Part shown: positions 8,285 to 14,254 of the stretch, piece after piece
How positions within the stretch are numbered: position 1 is the first letter of the stretch
Layout of the letters: every line of letters begins with the position of its first letter
Assembly: GCA_946480995.1 (NCBI GenBank)
Contig: CAMLMF010000021.1
Span: 1 to 14,254, forward strand
Length of the DNA stretch: 14,254 bases
Direction: 5' to 3'
DNA from: an uncultured Bdellovibrio sp.
GTDB lineage: Bacteria > Bdellovibrionota > Bdellovibrionia > Bdellovibrionales > Bdellovibrionaceae
The notes under the pieces: model-generated
The model's input: only the letters and a program-made list of their open reading frames with translations
Told to the model about the DNA's origin: nothing
The model's database searches: none
Program-made: the position numbers and the translations under genes

Positions 8285-9388
8285 ATGAGCCAGCTAGACA
8301 GCGCTTTAGAGCTCGGCAAGTTGTACTATGATAGAGGTGAATTCGTTCCCGCTATCGAGCACTTAAACAGTGCCGCCAACGGTTACTTTGCCGAGAAAGA
8401 TTTTTCTCAGTACTTAAAGTGTTTGAATATGCTTTTGCGTATCTATGCAGAACGCGAACAATTCGAAGACATCAATCAAGCAAAAGAAAAACTTCAAGAT
8501 CTGGTACTTAAGGAAGGCTTTGAGCTGAACTCTAAGACTTATTACACACTCGCAGTGTGCGCTTCCTATAAAGGTCAACTAGACACAGCCATGGACTATT
8601 GCCAAAAAGCTTTGGCGATTGCTTTGGCGTCAGATAATAAAGAAGACATCTGTCACGCGATCTTCGGTTTGGCGATGACTTATTCTCATCCGTCGATTGG
8701 TCGTCAGTCAGACGCTTTGAAAGAGATCTACAATCTTCAGGTCTTCTTCCAAGTTTATAAAATGCCTGATCTTCAGGCGTCTTCGTTGTTCTTAAATGCG
8801 GACATCTTAAAACAAATGAAGAAGTATGATGAAGCCATTGAAATCTTATGGCGCGCATACGACATCGTTAAAGAAACTCGCAATGTTGTTATGTCCAACT
8901 ATCTGATGGGCGCGATGGCAGATGCGTATTTCGAAATCGGCGATAAAGACATGGCTAGAACTTATATCTCTTTGGCGCAAAGATCTGTGGATGGTGAAAA
9001 CCACCGTCGTCTAGCGCGCATGGTAAAAGCCTTGTCTGATAAGATCGGTGGAGATTCACAAACGAATTTCGACCTGATCTTTGATGAGCCGAACCATTCT
9101 GTTATTGAAAAGAAATTAGGCCGTATTGATTTCAAAAATCAGTTCATCCTTTTGGATCTATTGCGACTATTCCTTCAGAATCAGGGGCAAATCTATTCAA
9201 AAGAGTACCTTGTTGAGAACGTTTGGAAACAACCTTACGATCCAGCGGTGCATGACAACAAAATTTACGTGACAATTAAGCGTCTTCGTAAGTTGATTGA
9301 ACCTGACTATGAAAAGCCTAAATACATCTTTAGAGCTAAAAATGGTTATTACATGAATAAAGCTGCTCGGGTTCATTTCGAGCACTAA
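8285..9388 (+). CDS. TPR-repeat protein with C-terminal OmpR/PhoB-type winged-helix DNA-binding domain
   Basis: The 367-residue product has no signal peptide and should be a cytoplasmic transcription regulator. Residues 1-255 are helical TPR-like repeats; clear examples are 82-117 (TYYTLAVCASYKGQLDTAMD), 164-198 (FLNADILKQMKKYDEAIEIL) and 203-237 (MADAYFEIGDKDMARTYISL). Residues 272-357 match the trans_reg_C winged helix: the KEYLVENVW helix near 306-314, a recognition helix around 320-338 (DPAVHDNKIYVTIKRLRKLI) and the wing PKYIFRAKNGYYM. There is no phosphoreceiver domain, so the input is probably a protein or peptide bound by the TPRs. This is the reverse of the SARP/AfsR order, where the DNA-binding domain comes first. 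AGGAG at 8277-8281 supports the start. The stop overlaps an ATG of the next frame, suggesting co-transcription with the small exported protein downstream. Confidence 0.88.
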   Translation: MSQLDSALELGKLYYDRGEFVPAIEHLNSAANGYFAEKDFSQYLKCLNMLLRIYAEREQFEDINQAKEKLQDLVLKEGFELNSKTYYTLAVCASYKGQLDTAMDYCQKALAIALASDNKEDICHAIFGLAMTYSHPSIGRQSDALKEIYNLQVFFQVYKMPDLQASSLFLNADILKQMKKYDEAIEILWRAYDIVKETRNVVMSNYLMGAMADAYFEIGDKDMARTYISLAQRSVDGENHRRLARMVKALSDKIGGDSQTNFDLIFDEPNHSVIEKKLGRIDFKNQFILLDLLRLFLQNQGQIYSKEYLVENVWKQPYDPAVHDNKIYVTIKRLRKLIEPDYEKPKYIFRAKNGYYMNKAARVHFEH

Positions 9389-9389
9389 T

Positions 9390-9396
9390 GGGGGGA
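9390..9396 (+). promoter_or_regulatory. G-rich ribosome binding site that decides the start at 9400
   Basis: Six G residues and an A lie three bases before the ATG at 9400. They fall inside the first codons of the alternative start at 9388, which has no Shine-Dalgarno of its own. Confidence 0.6.
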
Positions 9397-9399
9397 TTC

Positions 9400-9963
9400 A
9401 TGTTTCGTAAGTTTTTGTTAGCGACCTTGATGGCCGTGTCAGCTTTATCAGTGACAGCACATGCTGCAGCTCCTGGTATTGAAGAGCACGTGATGCCTGC
9501 AAGTGATGATCGTTGGGTTCCATGGCCGTTCCATTTGGCGCAGCCGTTCCCATGGAAAGACATCCAGGGGATGTGGAAAGTGGAACAAGGGGATTTCACT
9601 TCTTACTTCTCACTGAAAGTGGTTCGTGAAAAATCCACGGGTGTGCGTCAGCTTCAAGTAAAACAATATGATGGCGACAACTGCCGCATTATCGCGACAG
9701 GTGTAGCTTTAGAGCGCAATCAAAAAGTCCTAGCGCAAATGACTGTGAAAGGCGGCGACACATATCGCTTCCAATTAACGGCGTTTAGCGAAAAAGATTC
9801 TCCGATCCCACCTTTGAAAGGCACAATTGCCACTTCAGGTGTGATGGTGCTTTCAATGGGACCTTTAAATGACCAGGTTCCAGCGGATATGATCCACTTA
9901 CAAATCATGAAGATCTCTGATCATTTGACTCAGAAGTTCTGCATCGAGGACGTAAAACGATAG
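9400..9963 (+). CDS. Small exported protein of unknown function, co-transcribed with the TPR regulator
   Basis: I do not recognise the family. From the ATG at 9400 the product is 187 residues, with a canonical signal peptide MFRKFLLATLMAVSALSVTA and cleavage probably after AHA (residue 22), so it is exported. The mature part opens with a Trp/Pro-rich stretch (WVPWPFHL, FPWKDIQGMW) and continues as predicted beta strands, with two Cys that could form a disulfide; a small beta-barrel or lipocalin-like fold is a guess. An in-frame ATG at 9388 overlaps the upstream stop (TAATG), but GGGGGGA at 9390-9396 is well placed only for 9400, and the 9400 start gives the cleaner signal peptide. It lies 11 bases after the regulator stop and ends at a strong terminator, so the two form one unit. 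Confidence 0.82.
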   Translation: MFRKFLLATLMAVSALSVTAHAAAPGIEEHVMPASDDRWVPWPFHLAQPFPWKDIQGMWKVEQGDFTSYFSLKVVREKSTGVRQLQVKQYDGDNCRIIATGVALERNQKVLAQMTVKGGDTYRFQLTAFSEKDSPIPPLKGTIATSGVMVLSMGPLNDQVPADMIHLQIMKISDHLTQKFCIEDVKR

Positions 9964-9967
9964 TCTT

Positions 9968-10000
9968 TAAAAACCCGCTTCTAAAGCGGGTTTTTAGTTT
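9968..10000 (+). terminator. Rho-independent terminator, possibly bidirectional
   Basis: A perfect 13-bp stem (9968-9980 with 9984-9996) around the core ACCCGCTT/AAGCGGGT closes on a CTA loop. It has an A tract on the 5' side and a T tract on the 3' side, so it can terminate in both directions. It lies 4 bases after the stop of the small exported protein. Confidence 0.92.
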
Positions 10001-10020
10001 TAGCGACACGAGAATCCACA

Positions 10021-10443
10021 ATGGGTAATAATAAGAATTCACTATTCACGCGCATTGCGAAGGCAGCAGCTAATTACTCGGGAAGACCCTGGGTTTTTGC
10101 TACGGCTGTGTTACTTATTTTGGCTTGGGTTATCACGGGGCCGATGTTTGGCTTTAGTGATACATGGCAATTGATCATCAATACCAGCACTACGATCATC
10201 ACTTTTTTGATGGTCTTCTTGATTCAAAATACTCAGAACCGCGACACCGCCGCAATTCAGATCAAGTTAGACGAACTTATTCGTGCCACTAAGGGGGCTC
10301 ACAATGCTCTTTTGGATCTTGAAGAGCTGGAAGAAGAAGAGCTCAGTCGCATTCGTAACAACTATCAAGCCATGGCCGTCAGCGCCCGTGAAGATCTTAA
10401 GAACGGCAAGATCGACACCGAGATGCCAGACATCAAAAATTAA
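10021..10443 (+). CDS. Low-affinity iron permease family small membrane protein
   Basis: The 140-residue product has two hydrophobic helices, about 24-44 (WVFATAVLLILAWVITGPMF) and 50-69 (LIINTSTTIITFLMVFLIQN). They are followed by the family hallmark QNTQNRDTAAIQIKLDELIR at 69-88 and a charged, Glu-rich cytoplasmic tail. This is the bacterial low-affinity iron permease family (Pfam Iron_permease), named for yeast Fet4; transport by the short bacterial members is not well established. The protein should sit in the inner membrane with both ends in the cytoplasm. The start is the first ATG after the terminator. There is no clear Shine-Dalgarno (only GAGAA at 10010-10014), so a short leader or weak initiation is possible. 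Confidence 0.88.
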   Translation: MGNNKNSLFTRIAKAAANYSGRPWVFATAVLLILAWVITGPMFGFSDTWQLIINTSTTIITFLMVFLIQNTQNRDTAAIQIKLDELIRATKGAHNALLDLEELEEEELSRIRNNYQAMAVSAREDLKNGKIDTEMPDIKN

Positions 10444-10562
10444 AAATCTTATCCGACTTCCGCGTGTCTCAAAATAAGACATTCGGTGGGCTCCCTTCGG
10501 CACGGGCCTTGAATTGTAAAGCTTTGATGTCTGTGAAAAAAGTCAGCTCATATCAAATTGCT

Positions 10563-11954
10563 ATGGGGGTTGTGAAGTGTCTAAGGCTTAGATACCTGAT
10601 CAACTTTCTGCTGCTATTTTCCCTTATGGCTCCATTGGGAGGGCAGGCGCAAGAGCTATGCTCTTCGGTTCTATTATCGCGACCTACAAAAAGCGACTTG
10701 TTTGCGGACTTGAATACCAATTCTGTCGAATCAATGGATGCGCCTTTGTGGCAGTCGTATGTGGATGGGATTCAAACACCAGCGGAGTACTCTGCCTTCG
10801 TTCGCGAAATGCAGGTGCTCGCGATTAAGCGGGTGGCGCCTAAGAATAAATATGGCTCCGTCAGTGATTATCGCGGCGATGTGGGTATTGTTTATCGTTT
10901 GCAGGCTTTGGATTTTATCGGCCCTGTTGTGCGCTTTCGTGACCAGATGACCTTAGAACAGAAAAATACCTTGATGAAAGATTTTGAAACGGTTCATCGT
11001 TATGGCATGGATCAGTCGTTAGAGTCTCATCGCCGTTGGGGAGCACTTCAGTCTGCCTTCAGGCTGGCGTTGTTTCCTGAAACTCTACCTGACTTTATTA
11101 AAAACACGTCTTCAGATGTTGATTACGGGGCTTCGGGAGTAAACTTTGCCTTTGGTCCCTCAGTGCGCATTGCCCTTGCCTCGGTGCCAGCGAAAATGAA
11201 ACAAGAAGCGCGGAATGTTCTTACCCAAGAGTTGCAGAAAGAATTTAGCGCAGCCAAGAATGGGGAGGGCAAAAGAAGACGGCGCAATCTAGAGACCATT
11301 CATTATTATTTATCGGCTAAGAATCTTTTAAGCATAGCTCAAGACCTTGACGGTAAAACGGTCCGCGAAACCGTGCTGGTGGAATGGATTGATCAGCATT
11401 GGGCACCGATCGTGACGGCCCCGATGCCTAAAGGTGTTGGTGAGTACAGTTTTAAAGCTGTCCTTGATATCGCTAAAATCGTGCAACAGAAAATGGCAGG
11501 ACAGTTCAGCGGATCTTATATCGAACTTTATGGCAGTTTTCCGAATATGAAAGCGCATCTGGCGACATCCGATGTGGATGTGCATTTGGGCGACACATTG
11601 ATGCTGAAATACCTTGAAGCTTTTAGTGAAAATCGCAACTTCGCTGATCCTAAGAATATACGCACCAAAGGGGGCGAGGCCCCGCAACAGGCTCAGAGCC
11701 TAGCGAACGACTTAGTAAAAACCGAATCGGCCATCGCGAAGTTTTTAGGCCGAACAGAGTATAAGCCATCCGAACTGATGACCCTAGTGCCGATCAGTCC
11801 GAAGAGTTTTAATAAGTTCTATGAACCTAGAAAGTACCAATTTTATAACGCCCTGAAGGTCGTCGTTTACGAAGACAAAATCGTGGTGCAGGTTTATGAC
11901 CTTTTCCAATCAAGCATGTACTCGATCCAGCTGGCCCGCGAAGGCATCGAATAG
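10563..11954 (+). CDS. Exported protein of unknown family with a nucleotidyltransferase-like GS-x11-DVD motif
   Basis: From the ATG at 10563 the product is 463 residues. It has a strong signal peptide: basic KCLRLR, then the core YLINFLLLFSLMAPLGG, with cleavage near GQA. An in-frame ATG at 10464 and another at 10527 would add up to 33 residues that look untranslated and would bury the signal peptide. The mature N-terminal half is helical and of no family I recognise. At about 322-341 it reads LYGSFPNMKAHLATSDVDVH, which fits the polymerase-beta superfamily signature hG[GS]x(9-13)Dh[DE]h with metal-ligand candidates Asp337 and Asp339. The motif and the flanking helix/strand pattern suggest a nucleotidyltransferase fold. 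Such enzymes need a nucleotide, so an exported one is unexpected; it may act in a host or prey cell, or the motif may be chance. No clear terminator follows. Confidence 0.75.
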   Translation: MGVVKCLRLRYLINFLLLFSLMAPLGGQAQELCSSVLLSRPTKSDLFADLNTNSVESMDAPLWQSYVDGIQTPAEYSAFVREMQVLAIKRVAPKNKYGSVSDYRGDVGIVYRLQALDFIGPVVRFRDQMTLEQKNTLMKDFETVHRYGMDQSLESHRRWGALQSAFRLALFPETLPDFIKNTSSDVDYGASGVNFAFGPSVRIALASVPAKMKQEARNVLTQELQKEFSAAKNGEGKRRRRNLETIHYYLSAKNLLSIAQDLDGKTVRETVLVEWIDQHWAPIVTAPMPKGVGEYSFKAVLDIAKIVQQKMAGQFSGSYIELYGSFPNMKAHLATSDVDVHLGDTLMLKYLEAFSENRNFADPKNIRTKGGEAPQQAQSLANDLVKTESAIAKFLGRTEYKPSELMTLVPISPKSFNKFYEPRKYQFYNALKVVVYEDKIVVQVYDLFQSSMYSIQLAREGIE

Positions 11955-12027
11955 GGTGCTTTGCTGGCAAAAGAGGCTTTAAAAGCAATAGGCCGCTGAA
12001 AAATCCCATTTTTTTTGAAAAAAGAGA

Positions 12028-12057
12028 TTGCCAGAAAGGAAGGGCCCCTGTTACAAA
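12028..12057 (+). promoter_or_regulatory. Putative sigma-70-type promoter of tRNA-Val
   Basis: TTGCCA at 12028-12033 and TACAAA at 12052-12057 are separated by 18 bases (or 17 bases to TTACAA). They lie about 60 bases before the mature tRNA 5' end, a normal leader length. The match is fair and not strong. An inverted pair GGAAGG/CCTTCC brackets the -10 region. Confidence 0.35.
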
Positions 12058-12119
12058 GTGATCCTTCCTGACGAGAGGGCCTGAGCCGCTTGATACGGAA
12101 GATGTCAGTAAAACTGAAT

Positions 12120-12195
12120 AGGGAGTTAGCTCAGTTGGTAGAGCGCCACCCTTACAAGGTGGATGTCGCAGGTTCGAATCCTGTACTCCCTACCA
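12120..12195 (+). tRNA. tRNA-Val (anticodon UAC), CCA encoded
   Basis: All arms can be drawn. Acceptor AGGGAGT pairs with ACTCCCT; the D arm is GCTC AGTTGGTA GAGC; the anticodon stem CCACC/GGTGG closes a CTTACAA loop, giving anticodon TAC, which reads GUA (valine). The variable loop is ATGTC. The T arm is GCAGG TTCGAAT CCTGT with one G-T pair, followed by discriminator A and an encoded CCA. The gene is 76 nt. Everything on its 3' side in this window is on the opposite strand and of accessory type, so it may have served as an insertion site. Confidence 0.97.
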
Positions 12196-12198
12196 TTT

Positions 12199-12225
12199 AA
12201 CCCGCATACCAACGCGGGTTTTTTT
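12199..12225 (+). terminator. Rho-independent terminator of tRNA-Val
   Basis: The stem AACCCGC (12199-12205) pairs with GCGGGTT (12214-12220) around an 8-base loop and runs into a T tract (12219-12225), starting four bases after the CCA end. Confidence 0.88.
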
Positions 12226-12476
12226 ATGCCTAAAATTTGGCAATAGAATCAAACAATTAAGACTCATTTCGCTGAATTAACCGCAATCTGTTTTGTCATC
12301 GTAAAACACCGGAAATAACCGCGTTCGTTGGAATTGTGTTGGAGTCGGGTGTTGGAGTTTTAAAATTCCAACACCGAAATGAATCTGGTTAGATCATAAA
12401 ATATTTTGGATTGGATACGGACTTCCTTTGGCAGAAAGATAGTACACTTCCAAATCGTGTTTCAGGCATTGATCGT
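12226..12476. other. Non-coding stretch between the tRNA terminator and the TIR/PIN operon
   Basis: No credible ORF or RNA gene is visible. The only structure is the GTTGGA repeat cluster and palindrome at 12327-12375. The rest is A/T-rich and shows no recognisable integrase remnant. No second copy of the tRNA 3' end occurs in the window. Confidence 0.6.
12327..12375. repeat. 28-base near-palindrome with clustered GTTGGA repeats
   Basis: Positions 12348-12361 and 12362-12375 are reverse complements except for one G-T position, giving a 14-bp arm centred on TTTTAAAA. The element GTGTTGGAGT occurs directly repeated at 12336-12345 and 12349-12358, 13 bases apart. GTTGGAATT at 12327-12335 is a perfect inverted copy of AATTCCAAC at 12364-12372, so alternative hairpins compete. 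No T tract follows on either strand, so it is not an ordinary terminator. It could be a regulator site, a recombination site or a transcript 3'-end structure for the convergent PIN operon. Confidence 0.75.
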
Positions 12477-13505
12477 CTAGGTATCCAGGAAATCCCAGTC
12501 TTCACCTAGGACCCATCTTAGTGCTGATAATTTACCGTTTAGCATTCCCCATTCAAAATCACTCCACGGACCCAGTTGATCTACACCATACTTTTTTTCT
12601 ATACGGGCAGCGGCCTTTAAAGCCCCGTCAAGGATATCCTGATGAATTACAGTGCCATGTTTAGAGATAGCAACTTCCGTACCTTTAGGAACAATTTTAA
12701 TTTTTTTAGTGTGAATTTTATATCGAAGATTTTGATGCCTGTTATACCAAATCATATCCCACATCTCATCAAGAGCTTCAAGAATCTCACTTAGTTCACG
12801 AGGATCGGGGTTCCACTCCCTTTGGCGCATCAATTCTGACATATCTGATGGAGAAATTCGTTTAAGTGCATCACCTAGTCTGACGCTGTACACTGACTTA
12901 ATCTTCGAAAATAAGATGGCAATATCAGGATGTGGAATTCTGAGATCTCCGGTCACCTGACTGAAGTCTTTTGTGTTGTGTGTAACAAAGGTATATTTCT
13001 CTGATGTTTTCTGTTTCTTTAGCGCCCTGGCATAAGTTTCGATTATTATTGAATCTCCGACACTATTCTTTTGCCTATGAAATGGTGCTTTTGATTCTAT
13101 TGCGCGATTAATTGCAGCCAATTTTATTTCTTCGCTAATTTCCAAAATCTGACCCTCATTTAGCAGCTTTCTAATTCTATTCAGAATCTCGGTCGCTGCT
13201 GCATCAATAAAAGGCGTCTTGTGACTGATGTCTTCAAGGGCTTGAACAATACGCTTTCTGCGTTTTTTATCTCCATACTTATTGATGGAATCCTTCACAC
13301 GCTTTACTACGCTATTAAAACTCTGAGTATTTTCTTTAGAAATACGATCCTGATTTCTCTCAAACTCGTCTATGACTATTCTTGGAACTAAGAGTTTGGC
13401 TTTTTTTTCTCTGACTACAGTCTCCAAAGTATCTATCAAAAAGAACTGACTTGGATCTTTTGCAATATCGAGCCAAACGCAGGTATCAATCATTAAGTAA
13501 AACAT
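12477..13505 (-). CDS. PIN-domain nuclease-like protein with extra C-terminal module
   Basis: The 342-residue product has a PIN domain at about 1-200. PIN domains are metal-dependent RNases, best known as VapC toxins. The four expected acidic positions can be placed: Asp7 (LMIDTCVWLD), Glu47 (IVIDEFER), Asp151 (SVGDSIIIETYA) and Asp180 (FVTHNTKDF). It is far longer than VapC (about 130 residues): a Lys/Arg-rich helical insertion fills 60-140, and a separate module follows at about 225-342, ending in WSDFEWGMLNGKLSALRW and an acidic tail. No small antitoxin-like ORF is adjacent. The start lies 31 bases after the TIR gene stop on the same strand, so they are probably co-transcribed. The Shine-Dalgarno is weak (AAAGAAAG), suggesting low or coupled translation. 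RNA or DNA cleavage triggered by phage is inferred. Base use is more A/T-rich than in lon. Confidence 0.85.
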   Translation of the reverse strand: MFYLMIDTCVWLDIAKDPSQFFLIDTLETVVREKKAKLLVPRIVIDEFERNQDRISKENTQSFNSVVKRVKDSINKYGDKKRRKRIVQALEDISHKTPFIDAAATEILNRIRKLLNEGQILEISEEIKLAAINRAIESKAPFHRQKNSVGDSIIIETYARALKKQKTSEKYTFVTHNTKDFSQVTGDLRIPHPDIAILFSKIKSVYSVRLGDALKRISPSDMSELMRQREWNPDPRELSEILEALDEMWDMIWYNRHQNLRYKIHTKKIKIVPKGTEVAISKHGTVIHQDILDGALKAAARIEKKYGVDQLGPWSDFEWGMLNGKLSALRWVLGEDWDFLDT

Positions 13506-13536
13506 CAGTGACTTTCTTTAAAGAAATTATAAGCAA

Positions 13537-14254
13537 TCAAGATCCACTCAATAGTTCAGAGATTTCTTTGGCGATCTCCGGCACAGTATGTGTAGCTGTG
13601 CTTCTAGCCAATTTATCTGCCAACGACGGACTAAAATTAATAACCTCTTGCTTAGTAATATTATGCCAAATCGGGAGAAGAATTTGCTCTCCAGATACAG
13701 CTCGAGTGACAATTCCATCAAGTTCGTAATTAGTCCACCCTTTGGATATGAAGTGGGGTGACAGTACAACGAGTCCCACGCGGCTTTTAGCCAGTCCTTT
13801 ATCAATTTTTCGTCTTAAACTATCCCCAATACGCAATGTGAATTCGTCGTACCAAACTTTAAGACCTTGGTTAATCAACTCGTTAGCTAAAGCTCGAACT
13901 ATCGTGTCTTTATCTTCGGAGGCGTGTGAGATGAATACATCAAATGCCCCCTCTTCCATCTGGGTTTCCGGTGGTATTTCACGCATTAAACTGGGCACGG
14001 AAGATAACGGAGCTTCTCGTATTTCTGGCAACATTCCTGGCAATGTTCGAACTGATGCTTTGGTGCTTCCCCTTAGGCCTTGCATGTCGACCGTAATGTA
14101 CCAGTGTCCAGAGTTAGGAACTTGGAGCCTAATCGGTGACTGTCTTGCTAGGCCGCCAATGAACCGATGGCGTCTACCATTCTTATAGTTTGAGAATTCC
14201 GAACTAGTCATCAACCTAACATTAGCTGCGCTGCTCAGGGTGGTCTCGACAATT
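13537..14254 (-). CDS. DUF1883-TIR domain protein (5' end outside window)
   Basis: The reading frame is open through the right edge: codons upstream of the nearest start candidates (TTG 14214, ATG 14211) read IVETTLSSAANVRL, which continues the DUF1883 domain, so the true start lies beyond 14254. DUF1883 runs to about 14040 (FSNYKNGRRHRFIGGL, SPIRLQVPNSGHWYITVDMQ). A Pro-rich linker follows, then a TIR domain from about 13946: FDVFISHASEDKD, LKVWYDEFTLRIGD, LSPHFISKGWTNYEL. The Glu of that last motif (13723-13725) is where bacterial TIR NADases have their catalytic Glu. Bacterial TIR domains typically hydrolyse NAD+ or make signalling nucleotides in anti-phage defence. DUF1883-TIR fusions are a known architecture; the DUF1883 ligand is unknown to me, and a sensing role is inferred. 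The PIN gene follows at 31 bases. Confidence 0.9.
   Translation of the reverse strand, partial: IVETTLSSAANVRLMTSSEFSNYKNGRRHRFIGGLARQSPIRLQVPNSGHWYITVDMQGLRGSTKASVRTLPGMLPEIREAPLSSVPSLMREIPPETQMEEGAFDVFISHASEDKDTIVRALANELINQGLKVWYDEFTLRIGDSLRRKIDKGLAKSRVGLVVLSPHFISKGWTNYELDGIVTRAVSGEQILLPIWHNITKQEVINFSPSLADKLARSTATHTVPEIAKEISELLSGS

Noticed and set aside
9388..9399. Start of the small exported protein at ATG 9388 overlapping the upstream stop
   Set aside because: No Shine-Dalgarno precedes it, and the G-rich site at 9390-9396 is placed for the ATG at 9400. It remains possible by translational coupling.
10464..10562. Longer N-terminus of the nucleotidyltransferase-like exported protein from ATG 10464 or 10527
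   Set aside because: These starts would place up to 33 extra residues ahead of a clean Sec signal peptide, and neither has a convincing ribosome binding site.
12348..12375. Intrinsic terminator at the 28-base palindrome
   Set aside because: Neither strand has a T tract after the stem, and the stem centre is all A/T. It is listed as a repeat instead.
13451..14188. Plus-strand ORFs opposite the PIN and TIR genes (13451-13729 and 13742-14188)
   Set aside because: They lie antisense to recognisable TIR and PIN coding sequence, have no recognisable motifs and no ribosome binding sites.
14209..14214. Internal start of the TIR gene at TTG 14214 or ATG 14211
   Set aside because: The frame is open to the window edge, and the upstream codons encode the expected continuation of DUF1883, so the gene is cut by the window and does not start here.
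12195..14254. Complete integrative element with att repeats
   Set aside because: No integrase, transposase or second copy of the tRNA 3' end could be found in the window, so only a boundary hypothesis is reported.

Overview
The window reads as part of a bacterial chromosome of moderate base composition. Its style is Bdellovibrio-like: a Lon with a Lys/Ala-rich linker, many exported hypothetical proteins, and a TPR protein fused to a winged helix. That assignment is an impression from gene content and is not proven. Two genes are cut by the window edges: lon at the left (its N-terminus is missing) and a DUF1883-TIR gene at the right (its N-terminus lies past position 14254).

Layout. (1) 1-1787: the 3' part of lon and a strong intrinsic terminator. 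(2) 1904-8035, + strand: a probable two-gene operon. It encodes a very large exported protein with nine PKD-like repeats and a C-terminal domain carrying the zinc-ligand pattern of LAS-type (M15/MepA-like) metallopeptidases, followed 12 bases later by a small Cys-containing exported protein. (3) 8285-9996, + strand: a TPR protein with a C-terminal OmpR/PhoB-type winged helix, closely followed by a small exported protein and a terminator. (4) 10021-10443: a small two-helix membrane protein of the low-affinity iron permease family. (5) 10563-11954: an exported protein of unknown family with a polymerase-beta-type nucleotidyltransferase signature. (6) 12120-12225: tRNA-Val(UAC) and its terminator. 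(7) 12226-12476: non-coding, with a 28-base near-palindrome and related direct repeats. (8) 12477-14254, - strand: a DUF1883-TIR gene upstream of a PIN-domain nuclease gene, 31 bases apart and probably one operon.

The most interesting part is region 8. A TIR domain (typically NAD-consuming in bacteria) is paired with a PIN-domain RNase-like protein that has an extra conserved-looking C-terminal module, directly beside a tRNA gene, a classic island insertion site. This suggests a two-component anti-phage or abortive-infection module. The second most interesting item is the 1831-residue PKD/LAS-peptidase protein, which could act on peptidoglycan or on prey and neighbour cell surfaces.
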